Part shown: one piece after another, positions 1 through 24,600 of the stretch
Layout: every line of letters starts with the position of its first letter
How positions within the stretch are numbered: position 1 is the stretch's first letter
DNA from: Glandiceps talaboti
Taxonomy: Eukaryota; Hemichordata; Enteropneusta; Spengelidae
Assembly: GCF_964340395.1 (NCBI RefSeq)
Contig: NC_135562.1
Span: 11,351,134 to 11,389,542 of the forward strand
DNA: 38,409 nt
Direction: 5' to 3'
Position numbers and translations under genes: made by a program
Notes under the pieces: generated by a model
What the model was told of the DNA's origin: nothing
Databases searched by the model: none
The model's input: the letters and a program-made list of their open reading frames with translations, nothing else

Positions 1-59
1 CCCACTACTTGAACCTAAATGATCAGATGAGGTGGAAGGAATATACATATCAAAATATG

Positions 60-445
60 CTACAGAAAGGTCAAAGTTCAAATATGCACCATAAAGGTCA
101 AAGTTCAAAATAGGTCACAGAAAAGTCAAAATTCAAATTTGGCTAAAAAACATTTCTTTGGTGGGGATTACTATGAGTGTCTTGTCACAGTTCACAAGTC
201 ACTGAACAAAGAAATGCTATTTTCAAATTCTCTGTGGCATTCTCCTTATCATTTGTCAATCTTCAAATCCCCTGTGGCTTTCTCCTTATTTTTTGTCAAT
301 TTTCAAATCTGGCTTTCTCTTTATTATTCATCAATTTTCTAATCCCCTGTGGTTTTCTTGTTATTATTCATCAATTTTCTAATCCCCTGTGGCTTTCTCG
401 CTATTATTTGTCAATTTTCAAATCCCCTGTGGCTTTCTTGTATCT
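60..445. repeat. degenerate minisatellites, ~33-bp and ~40-bp units
   Basis: From about 60 to 140 a ~33-bp unit (AAAGGTCAAAGTTCAAA) recurs three times. From about 215 to 445 a 40-41-bp unit built round AATCCCCTGTGGCTTTCT recurs about six times, at 232, 272, 308 (partly deleted), 346, 387 and 427. The 134-codon plus-strand ORF here is only this repeat read through, not a gene. Confidence 0.7.
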
Positions 446-640
446 TTTAAATGATTACACATGTTACTATGTTATACTTGATAATATCAATATAACTTAT
501 AGACAGGTCACCCTGATAAGACTGCAAACACATTGGCAGTCTGTCAAGACACAGAATGAATTGAATCTGAGTTCACTTTGATGTACACTTATGGTATGTA
601 TCTACATCCCTACTATCTAACAACGCTCTACACGCACATG

Positions 641-652
641 CACGCACACACA

Positions 653-689
<37 letters not shown>
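641..689. repeat. (CA)n microsatellite
   Basis: CA dinucleotide tract interrupted once by GTGA. Confidence 0.9.
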
Positions 690-692
<3 letters not shown>

Positions 693-901
693 AACCAACA
701 CACAGAAGTCTGACTCTGCTGGATTTTTTGTTATCTTTTCACTAAGCCTACAAATTCCCAAGCTGCCCCCCCCCCTCCCGCCTTTCCTCTCACCTACATG
801 TAAAAACATAATAGTCCTTCCTATTAATGTGTCCAACACCATTTGTATAATGTTTCCCAGTCCCACACCACGAATGTTTTCATAATTATCATGATATTTA
901 C

Positions 902-1001
902 TGTATGACTTATCAGCCAAACATCCCAATATTTGCCAAGCTTTTTAGAAAAAGAATGCTGTATGTATTATCAGCCAAACATCCCAATGTTTGCCAAGCT
1001 T
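902..1001. repeat. 58-bp tandem duplication
   Basis: Two copies of a stretch containing CAGCCAAACATCCCAAT and TTTGCCAAGCTT start 58 bp apart. Confidence 0.7.
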
Positions 1002-1301
1002 CAATGTAGATAATTGTTCCAGAACCCAATAAACCATAGACTTTACAAACTTACAATATCTAAAACCAAGCCAGCATGTATACCCACCGAGGTATGATAA
1101 AATATATGAATATAGAACCCTGTAAGACAAGTGAAATCTCCGAACCAATAAAGATAAGTGAAGTTTAGGGAAGAATGCACCTTAGAGACAAACTTACTTG
1201 AGAATGAACATATTTCAAATCACGCCAAAATCTTACTACTGTATTTGAAAGTTTGTTCCTGTTTTTGAAATCATTACTGGAACTGAATTGTTCACCATCA
1301 T

Positions 1302-1468
1302 CAGTGTGCCCTCTAATGATAGCCAAATTTTGTTGTTTTGAGTCAAAACGATAAAAACTGACATTTCTTGTGAGTCACCACAAGAGATAGGGGAACACCA
1401 AATGTTGGTGCGTCACTAGAAATTGTGTCTGTCAGTGGCGTGTCAAATTGGCTTAAGAGGGTACACTA
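1302..1468. mobile_element. hAT-like MITE, copy 1
   Basis: The ends CAGTGTGCCCTCTAA and TTAAGAGGGTACACTA are imperfect inverted repeats, flanked by the exact 8-bp duplication ACCATCAT (1294-1301 and 1469-1476). Length 167 bp, non-coding. It shares its interior with the elements at 14714 and 24558. The 8-bp duplication and CAG-type ends point to hAT transposase. Confidence 0.75.
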
Positions 1469-1476
1469 ACCATCAT

Positions 1477-3317
1477 GTTGCATGGAGATTTCCCATCCAA
1501 TTCACACAATATTTGGTGGCCATTTTGAAGAATAACATGGCTACATTTTTAGATCATTTTAGTCTCTATTTGAAAATATTACATGTGACCCTTCATTTTT
1601 TTCCCCAGTTTTAACTGACAATGGGTTGACATCTGCTGAATGAAGTAACAGCAAAAGTTGAAAAACTTATTTATGTGAGGTGAGGCGCATTCTCTGTTAA
1701 ATAAATTAGTACAGGATGAGATGAAAGTAAAAGAATACTTGCTGGAAGATGGTGGTTTGGGTTTATTGACACCATAGGATGGTTGCCTCTCATAAACAAA
1801 GACATTGGGTACTACAGAAAGACAACAAGAACAACAATTAACATGCAATTAACAAAGAAAGTCATGTTGTGAATCAGGGTATCATTTGTGCAGTCCAAAG
1901 TAAACACACTAACATTCTGTATGTTATTGTACATGTGCACCATGTACCATACTGTACTACACTTGACTGTTATTTCAATCATGGATTTCAGATGTATACA
2001 CAAAGCTTTGCAATAGGCATGTAGTCAAAGCTACACATTAGTTAGACTGTCAGATACGTCGTGTCATACCACCCTCATTGGCCTCCTCTCTAGGGGTTGA
2101 CCGATGTGTGAGGGCGCCCCTTCATGGCGTACCTCACAGTCTACATTTGTACATATTAGTCTGCATAATGTATCACACCATCTCATCAGTCAGCACTCGC
2201 TGATTTGTGAAGTCTGTTAAATGCTGAAGATGATGTATTTGTAGTCTACTACAGTCTAGCTAGACAATAAATGTCAGGAATAAAAAATTTTATCCTACAG
2301 TTTAGTTTGATATAAAGATGACACAAAACATTATGTTATTATCATTATTTTGATATTCCACTTTCGTATTTTGATTCTTACTATATGTATGTGTGTGACA
2401 TGCAACACACTTTACTGCACTAGATGATAGCTATTTCTATGAATTTCATGTTTGTACACTCAGCTTAGCAATAGGCATGCAAACATGTATAGTTAATGCT
2501 ATACACACACTATTTATAACGTTTAATATATTTACATTATACACAATATAACGACTGAATCAATGCTACTTGTAACTAAGATATGTCAGTCTCAATTCTG
2601 TTTCGATATCAATATCTTCATGTTTATTAAGACAATTTTGGGTGTATATCAAATAACTAAATATATATTTAGTTTCTATTAAAATAATTGTAGAAAAGAC
2701 ACTGCACAAAGATTCCCAGTTCACAACATCCACACCACAGTATTGAAAACACACATGATAGGCATGATAATTTGCATAATCTATAGATATGTACATGTAT
2801 TTGACTTAATTTGCATAATCAGTAGAGTTATGTACTACATCATATATTTGACTCAATTAGCATACCACATTCACTTGACTTAATTTGTATAATCAGTAGA
2901 GATACACGTATGTACCACATGTATTTAACTAAATGTCCATAATCGGTAGAGATATGTACTACATGCATCTGACTTAATTTGCATAATCAGTAGATGTATT
3001 TGACTTAATTTGCATAATCGGTAGGGTTATGTACTACATGTTGCTTTCTATATACATGTACGTAAGGATGTAACTTTCAAATTTCAAGAAGTAAGTTTAC
3101 AATTAAAAATGTCAAAAAACATATTGATATTCTGCTTGATTATCCAAAATTTACATGATTAAAATGACTCATTATCTTGATTGATGTCAAAACACAGTAT
3201 AGCATCACAAATGGGTGAATTTTACCTGAGAATTCAATCCCTACGCTTGAATGCAATGATCAGATTAAATAATTGTATGTATAGACCTTTGGACATAGAT
3301 AATAATCTTTAAAACTA
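1477..3317. other. non-coding flank and degenerate ~45-bp minisatellite
   Basis: I see no gene. From about 2790 to 3040 a degenerate ~45-bp unit recurs about five times (core TTGACTTAATTTGCATAATC, then AGTAGAG and GTACTACATG). At about 2050-2150 lies one copy of a dispersed repeat whose relatives are at 4975-5068 and 26500-26582, both reversed. Confidence 0.5.
2623..2628 (-). terminator. candidate polyadenylation signal for MAPK15
   Basis: AATAAA on the minus strand is the first canonical hexamer I see downstream of the MAPK15 stop, about 860 nt away. The 3' UTR would then contain the 2795-3040 minisatellite and the 3318-3432 array, which makes it doubtful. Confidence 0.25.
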
Positions 3318-3432
3318 TATGTATGTATGTATGTATGTTTGTACATGTATGTATGTATGTATGTATGTATGTATGTACATACGTACTTACGTACGTACGT
3401 ACGTACGTACGTGTGTGTGTGTGTGTGTGTGT
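3318..3432. repeat. (TATG)n-(TACG)n-(GT)n compound microsatellite
   Basis: GTAT repeats pass into ACGT repeats and then a pure GT tract, about 115 bp. Confidence 0.9.
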
Positions 3433-3483
3433 GTACACATGTACATATGTATCACATACGATGACAACCTGGTGCACCTAGAC

Positions 3484-17609
<14,126 letters not shown>

Positions 17610-17731
17610 GTTGCATTTTCGGTTACAGCATAATCATCAACGAAGTATTTACCATGACTGCTTACATCCGTGTCACACCTCACAATTCCTACTTCCGCAC
17701 AATGAAGTTCCACCAAAATAGTCACTGAAAA

Positions 17732-17905
17732 TTACCTACAACTCGCAAAACTCTGCCTGTCATCACATAAGTAATCAAAATAATTATTAGTCACAGATTC
17801 TCGACGTATAAACTTATACTGGTTTTCAACAGAGTCATGTAACAAGACTGGCGTAGTAATACACATCAATGTAAATAGCAACACGGTCTTCCGGTAAACC
17901 GCCAT
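17732..17905 (-). CDS. 57-codon small ORF in the MAPK15 5' region, hydrophobic N-terminus
   Basis: ATG at 17905-17903 and TAA at 17734-17732 enclose 57 codons. The product starts MAVYRKTVLLFTLMCITTPV, which is signal-peptide- or anchor-like, and ends in a Tyr/Asp/Cys-containing stretch (NNYFDYLCDDRQSFASCR). No family is recognised. It ends 122 nt before the MAPK15 ATG on the same strand, in a different frame. Its ATG falls within an ATGGCGG YY1-type element, so the start may be a by-product of a promoter motif. An ORF of this length is not rare by chance. It could be a uORF, a separate microprotein, or spurious. Confidence 0.3.
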   Translation of the reverse strand: MAVYRKTVLLFTLMCITTPVLLHDSVENQYKFIRRESVTNNYFDYLCDDRQSFASCR

Positions 17906-17910
17906 ATTGT
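17888..17910 (-). promoter_or_regulatory. YY1-type and ETS-type core promoter elements of MAPK15
   Basis: On the minus strand CAATATGGCGG (YY1-like) is followed by ACCGGAAG (ETS-like). Such elements usually sit at or just after the start site of TATA-less promoters, so transcription probably begins close to 17910-17920. The surrounding 17880-17975 is more GC- and CpG-rich than its neighbourhood. Confidence 0.45.
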
Positions 17911-17950
17911 ATAGATCACCTCACGGGGGCGCTTCTATTGAAGCGTTTTT

Positions 17951-17964
17951 GTTACCCTGGAAAC
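17951..17964 (-). promoter_or_regulatory. X-box (RFX-type) motif upstream of MAPK15
   Basis: GTTACCCTGGAAAC fits the RFX consensus RYYNYY-N(1-3)-RRNRAC with a 2-base spacer. It lies about 50 bp upstream, in the transcription direction, of the ATGGCGG element at 17905-17899 and about 350 bp from the MAPK15 ATG. RFX factors drive many ciliary genes, which fits MAPK15. Motif match only. Confidence 0.5.
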
Positions 17965-19796
17965 GGGACTGCGCGTCATGCATACTCTACCGTTCTCTAG
18001 TAGTATGACTGTATGTGGTACATGTATAAGCGGAGAGTATTTTTATTACTTGGTTATAGATAGGTTTACCAGTTTTTTTTTATATGGTTGAGATAATAGT
18101 TATTATTACATGAATAATGAATGTGTTGAGTAGCAGTTTTCAATGTTCAAATATTTGAAAATGAAATAATAGCTATGATAATATTTACATGTAAGCTATA
18201 ATAAAAAATAATAATTTTACATGGAAAAAGATAATAAGGGTTGAATTCATGTGACGAAAATTCGTAACAACTTCTACTTCAATATTCCTGTATGGCAAGC
18301 CTCACATTGGCTTTTTTTTTTTTTTTTTTTTTTTTAATTCATATCTTGTGCATTATCCAATTTCTGTTTTCCTGTTGTCATTAAGCCTAATTCACCATCG
18401 GCCTCAGACGATTATCAAACAGTTGAACTACTTTTCAAAGAGGTACATGTAAGCCTATCGGCCAACCAAGATTATAAAACTGATTATAATCACCACAACA
18501 GCCAATAAGTCAGGTATGTTTATAGCGACCGTCTGACCTTCACATTTCACATTTAGAGGCCTAAAGGTGGCACTATTCACAAAATAAGAACGATCGATTG
18601 TGTTTTTTTTAAATATTAAATTATGATCTTTATCTTCATGAATATATGCATTTTATAGCATGTAAGACGAGGCTCCAGAATACCGGTGATGAAGTTATAT
18701 ATTTTGCATACCATTTGCTAGTAAAAATGTGTTGTTGTTGTTTTATTTTTTTATGACCAATCATGCCGTGGTTACTATATAGCTAGTGACATACAATACA
18801 TGTATTTACTGCAGAAGGTGTCAAACTGTTTGACACTGGGGTACAGACAGTCACACTTGTCATCCGAGATATGTTTCAGAACACAATAGATTATCGATAA
18901 TAATGGCACACTTGGGGCGGTAGTATGTGAACGGGGTAAAATAACACTCGTAAGGGTTTCTAGGATAGCGTACTTCCACGAAACTCTACTTATAATAGCA
19001 GTTCTATAGAAACAATAAATCCTGCACGTGTAGGAGGAGGGTCAATGTAGAAACCCGGGTTAGTTTACCCCTCATACATATTATCGGCAAAATCATCAAT
19101 GTTCGTATAATTTATTATATTCTGAAATATATAACGAGTCACACGTGTCTTTACCCTACGGGTCCAATCCAGAGGTCACCAAATATACTTACTTTATACT
19201 ATAGTTTTATGTCAGTTTCACCAAGTTATGGGCTAGGTATGTTATATATCTCGAAATCTTTATGAAATCCTGTTTTCTATTTCTTCCTGAAAATTGAGAG
19301 AAAACTCCCATATTTCATGACTTGTATGTCAGAAAACTGAAATTATAATATATATGTACATACTAGACCTATACGTTGTGTTGTTAACATAACTGTTACG
19401 TTGATGAATAAGACAACTTGCTAAGATCCTGTTAGAGAAACTAAATCTGTATCAATATACAAACTGATATAAGATAAGGAAAGGTATTGATCAATTAGTG
19501 AAAAAATGGAATATTAAAAGCCAGTGAAAACTAAGGACAAACAAACAAACAAACAAACACACACACACACACACATACACATAGACCACATATACATGGA
19601 AATGGACACACACACGCACGCAGTAATCTGTAGACCAACACTTTTGATATTTTCAGAGTCGACGTTTATCTGTTTATTATATTCTATAATTTACAACCAA
19701 TTTTCAAAAAAAAACAAAAACAGCAAAGAGCAGAACAGAACAGAACATAACAAAATACATGTGGCACAGCACTACACTGCACAGCACAATACAATG

Positions 19797-19990
19797 CAAT
19801 ACAACACAACACAACACAACACAACACAACACAACACAACACAACACGACACGACACGATACGATACAACAAAACACAGTACAGCAACTTTGAAATCAAA
19901 TCAAATCAAATCAAATCAAATCAAATCAAATCAAATCAAAGCAAAGCAAAGCAAAGCAGAGCAGAGCAGAGCTAAGCAAAGCACAGCAAT
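19797..19990. repeat. three successive pentanucleotide arrays
   Basis: (ACAAC)n at about 19799-19850 drifts into ACGAC/ATAC. (AAATC)n follows at about 19892-19940, then AAAGC, AGAGC and AAAGC units to about 19988. The 214-codon ORF through it (Thr/Gln/His then Lys/Ser/Gln repeats) is not a gene. Confidence 0.9.
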
Positions 19991-20874
19991 AAGGCCAACC
20001 ATAAAGTTACAAAATGGCGTAGGATTATTTGAAACAGTTTCCAGACTTTCAGGACGACCGAAGGTTTGTTTAATATTCCCCTCAGCATCAAATGTTATAT
20101 TTGGCGTTAAAGTTCTTATAAGTATTTCTCAGTATAAAAAACAAGTGTTGCTATTTAATGATAAATGAGAAATACAGAAAACTACAATTATCATATCTGC
20201 TTTGTAACATAATAAGTCCTTCAATTACTAGTATTCATGGCTTGGGATATGGGATGGGAGCGGTTTCTACCTAGTAGTCATGGCTTGATGTGATATGGGA
20301 TGGGAGCGGTTTCTACCTCCAAATTACTACTATGATATTGCAGATCATTGCTGCAGTTTTATACTCAAGCAAGATCTTTCATCATTATTTTCTACTTTAC
20401 GAATAAATAACCCAATTTCTGCACAAATGATATTTTCAGACACCACGCCTATTGATACAGTAGAATATAGGTATACATAGCCGTACATAATCACCCCCAC
20501 CCCCCCCCCCCCATCTCATCCTACACTCGGAAATTGGACATTAAGGCGCCAAAATTTGTGTTTCTTCAGTTGTTCTAAAGTGATCACTGATGAGTAATAG
20601 CTTTTTCAACCAGTTCGAAGCCGGACTCATTCCACTTCCACTACACATATAGACTACAATAGTTGTAACTTGTACAGTATAGTATAATGATTTCTTTTCT
20701 TTGTACATATTAGGCCTAGGCTATCGTCATGGGGTTCGCACTCAAAAATATGTCTTTATATTATATCCTGTGAACATATAGGAACTATGCATAAGAACTA
20801 TAAAAAAAACCTCAAAACATTGAAGTAATGTTATTTTATGCAAGATTGCAGCTACAGGCTAGGTTCACATGAAG

Positions 20875-21116
20875 CACAGCCGCCTGTGGACTAATGCAGT
20901 GGTCATATTAATGGATGGTTCATGATCCAAACGGCATTCACGATTCGCTGAATGTTCGTGAATCACGAAGGCATTCAGAAATTCACAGGCACATTTTAAT
21001 ACAAATGCAGTGGCCGGTGTCGGCACTTTATCAATAATGTTCAAAACGACGCAAATGTTTGTACCATAGGCTAGGCCCCATCCTTGACTATGAATCTTAG
21101 TCCACAGACGGCTGTG
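20875..21116. mobile_element. 240-bp MITE with 20-bp inverted ends
   Basis: CACAGCCGCCTGTGGACTAA at the left and TTAGTCCACAGACGGCTGTG at the right are inverse with one mismatch. The interior is non-coding with small palindromes. No clear target duplication. Confidence 0.6.
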
Positions 21117-21363
21117 ACGTCATGAAAGCAACCCCCCCCCCCCTCGGCCCTCTGTCTTTGATCGAAGGCAAAAATATAAGTCCAACAAACAGTGTTTTAT
21201 AAGATATTGCTCCAATGTCATGAAAGCTGCTTGGAAACTGTACACAAACGTTGCACAGTTGACGTACACACATAGTAACACGCAACGTACGTTATGGCTA
21301 CTGATACACGTAAACCAGAGCACGTATAAACAATGGCAAGATCAGGAGAAATGTTTCCCACTC

Positions 21364-21376
21364 GTCACTTGGTAAC
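21364..21376 (+). promoter_or_regulatory. X-box (RFX-type) motif upstream of STPG1
   Basis: GTCACTTGGTAAC fits RYYNYY-N(1-3)-RRNRAC with a 1-base spacer. It lies about 240 bp upstream of the STPG1 start codon, in a locally more CpG-rich stretch. Sperm-tail PG-rich proteins are axonemal, so RFX control would make sense. Motif match only. Confidence 0.4.
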
Positions 21377-21611
21377 GGTGGCGGATGAATATATTTCGCG
21401 GCTTGGTTGGTAGCAGGTTTAGTCTGGAAACTAGCGAAGATAACTATATTTCAAACTGAAAAACATCTTAGATGATTATTTTTTAATCGAGGAGTTCCTT
21501 TACAAGAAGCTATTTTCAATATTTTGACACCGATGCGAATATACCTTAGAACTATTTTCACAAGCATTGCGCATGTATATTTGAGAAGGTTGTGGAGAGT
21601 CCATAATAAAC

Positions 21612-21621
21612 AACATGGCGG
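21612..21621 (+). promoter_or_regulatory. YY1-type element overlapping the STPG1 start codon
   Basis: AACATGGCGG spans the initiating ATG, as in many YY1-controlled genes with very short leaders. It mirrors the ATGGCGG in the MAPK15 promoter. It also gives a strong Kozak context (A at -3, G at +4). Confidence 0.4.
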
Positions 21622-21690
21622 ACAGTGTGAAGACTCTAGACACAGATTATCAACGAATATCGAGTCGTCCGTCAGGACGAATACACAAAG
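21615..21690 (+). CDS. STPG1: STPG1 exon 1
   Basis: This exon encodes residues 1-25 (MADSVKTLDTDYQRISSRPS, then GRIHK) plus one base of Gly26; the donor is gtaaac. The start is the first ATG after the CpG-richer upstream region, with a strong Kozak context. Confidence 0.9.
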
Positions 21691-24600
21691 GTAAACAGTG
21701 TTATATATTTAAATTTATAAGATTACTTTTGTCCTTAATGAAAACCGTTTATGTCTAGCTTGTCATCGTTATGTTCCATGTAAGCTCTGACTTCATACAC
21801 CACCACTGGACTACGAAAGTTCTGTGTACGTATGTAGTGCCACTATGACCCAGTCTAGAAGAGGCCAAGAGCCCCCCCCCCCCAGCTCGGACTACAAACA
21901 CGATTAGAACATACTGGTCAGTCTACAAGATAGTTGTAGAGTGTTTGAATCCTGATACAAGGACATATATACGTGTGCAAATAATATATTTTTTCAACCT
22001 AAACTCTAAATAAATGAAATATGGACAATGGAAATGACACTGTCTATCCCCTGGGACACTCCCTTCCCAATCCAGTGTAATCTAAAAATACAAATGTAGT
22101 ACACATTTACCAAGGGGATATTCTTTATGTATACTAGATTACTGTTTCATACAAATGCAATGAGAATGATGACTGTGACAGGAGTGACATGCTTATTTAC
22201 ATCACAATTCACATGGCTTCTTTGTATGTAAATGGCAGGTTTTGGTAGAGATCTCGAGAGTCACAGTGCTATTACAGATTTGTTTTGTTAGATCAATGAA
22301 TGTATTTATTAGTGACAACTTCTTGTAGGAATGTGAAGGGCCTCCAGAATTGTAGTAAATTTTTGCAACATGATTTTCAAAAGAAAACATAAAAATGTAC
22401 AAAAGATTTACATGCATGTAGTTACAATCTATCAAGTCTTGCTGCTAGACCCCTCAGGCTATTCTGCTTACTGTGAAAAGACATTGACAGAATGTCGCTA
22501 GTGAGGGTGATAGTGTTTGCCCTCAATAGGGAACTTGCAAACCCGCCATGTTGAATGTTGCATCATGGGAAATGTGATAATAAATAGTATTCAATTAGTA
22601 TTATAAACAATATTGTTACATTGTTTGTAACCACAAATAGCCAATTCATACTTACCCTGACCATTGTGGGAGGTTTATTTTATCGGTAGCTCCAGATTAG
22701 GTATTGCGATAACCACAGATAATCCCATAGTCCTTTGCATCTGAGCATGCTCAGTCTGGATGGCAAGTTCCCTATTGCACCTTTCAGAAAGCCTGAGGTC
22801 TAGCAGCTAGAGTGACAGTCAGCTAGACTACAATCTATCCTACTACTGTACTTGTTGTTGTGTATGTGGCAGCTTACAGTTTCACTATTCAGGACACTTC
22901 AAGTCTAGCACTTACCTACAAGATTGTAATTTCACTAGGCTGCTTTACAGCAATTAATGGTGACATATGCTACTCAGCAATATTTCTGTGAGAGTGCAAA
23001 ATAAGTTCTTCAGACCGACTGATGATTTGATGACAGGTGGTTGACAATCATATCTAAATTATAAATTATAAATTTCTGTTATTCCCTTTTTTTCAGGTCA
23101 TGGTGTCACAGCAGCATCATCATCAATACCTAGCAAGTATCAAACTATTGTTATTGATAACTCAGAAAGGAAAGGATTTTTATCTAGATCAAGAAGATTT
23201 CATGATGATGTTGAGGTGGTAAGTGAATTATGCCATAAACACTGGCAAAGTATATAGAGTGATAGTCCATTGTGTGTTGAATAGACATTACCAAAGTGTT
23301 GCGCCCTCTAGTGGCAAAGTAGTAATAGTTGTATATATATATATATTAATACTAACGTGTTATGCCCTCCATTTACACTGAGTGATTGTTTGTATCATTA
23401 CTATCAAGACAATATCTCCATTACACTGGTCACTGTGTTTTCATAATGAAGTCAAGGAGAAAGTTGGGTGGGGTAAGGACTCAAACCTGAATCCTACAAG
23501 TGCTAGGCAGATGCACTATGAGTTTTGCCACCCAGGCTTATATCCACTGACCCTTATCACACTTCCCTCCCTTCTCTCTTTGGGGAAACCCCCCTTAAAC
23601 CTCAAGCTGCAACCCTGCAAGGGCTGTGTACTGACAGACACACTCCAGTTTACCTTGTCACCCAATGCAGCAGAGAAAGAGAAACCTGGCTGGGGTCAGA
23701 ACTTGAACTAGACAGGCTACCAACTATGCTCCCCAGGCTGACATCCATTAACACTACCATACTAAGGTTGCTTTTAGCAAATATTATGTTACTAATTGCA
23801 AACAATATCTATCATAAACTACACACAAAAATGTCTATTGTGACTCAGTTCTGTTGGTGCCATGTGTGTCAGACTTTTTGATATATGTAATTTATTTTCA
23901 GACGGAAAACCCCGGACCAGGAACGTATGGACACTGGAAATCTGGTGTTGTTATGAACACATCATCTCTTTCCAAGAAAGGCATGGGAGTAGGATTTGTA
24001 TCTAAGGTAATGTCAAGTGATGTAGATAATATTTTGAATGGATGGTCACTGAATTGATGTAGGCTGTCATAGCTGTGAGGGGGTTGGGTTTGATGGGGTG
24101 TGAGGGGATGTGAAACTCATGTTTAATTTTTTAAACTTAGGATTTTTTCAATGGGTTTCACATGCAAGTACTTTCCAATATATGATAGCTGTCATACTGC
24201 CATTATAGCCAGAAGACTGGTAACTATTATCTACATCACTGATAGTTTACATTTTGTATCTGTCAGATTTTATACTGATGGACAAGATGACTCGTTCTAA
24301 GTTGTTAATCATTTCGTTTCATTAATTTTATCATTAAATCCAGTTTATCCCCGCTTGTAGTTTGTTGTTTACAAACGTCTATGGTAGAAAGAAAATTAAG
24401 GGACAGGTCAGAGGTCATGGGTTAAAGTTCAATTTCAAGAAGACAGGGAAATAGAAAACTGCATTGTATCATTTCAAGTCTGGTAAACTAATTATATTTA
24501 TGTCTGATGTCATGATACTGTGATAGGCTGTATGCTGAGTTCCCATTGTATGATCACGAGTGTACCCTCTAATGATCACGAAATTTTGTTGTGGGTCAAA

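Larger units (their letters stand above)
17976..21360. other. intergenic region between MAPK15 and STPG1
   Basis: No convincing coding exon. It holds a poly-T tract (18311-18335), a short palindrome GTGTCAAACTGTTTGACAC (18825-18845), a pentanucleotide array (19797-19990), a tandem duplication round GATATGGGATGGGAGCGGTT (20235-20315), C runs (20498-20511, 21131-21141) and a MITE (20875-21116). Distal promoter or enhancer elements of the divergent genes may lie here but none is recognised. Confidence 0.5.

Noticed and set aside
177-581. 134-codon plus-strand ORF rich in Phe/Ile/Leu
   Set aside because: It is a read-through of the 40-bp minisatellite; residues repeat with the DNA unit and there is no splice or family support.
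19524-20168. 214-codon plus-strand ORF, the second longest single-frame ORF in the window
   Set aside because: Composed of pentanucleotide and CA repeats; low complexity throughout with no conserved domain.
23382-23881. Two overlapping plus-strand ORFs (109 and 118 codons)
   Set aside because: They lie in STPG1 intron 2 within a repeat-like segment, do not join in phase to STPG1 exons and match no family.
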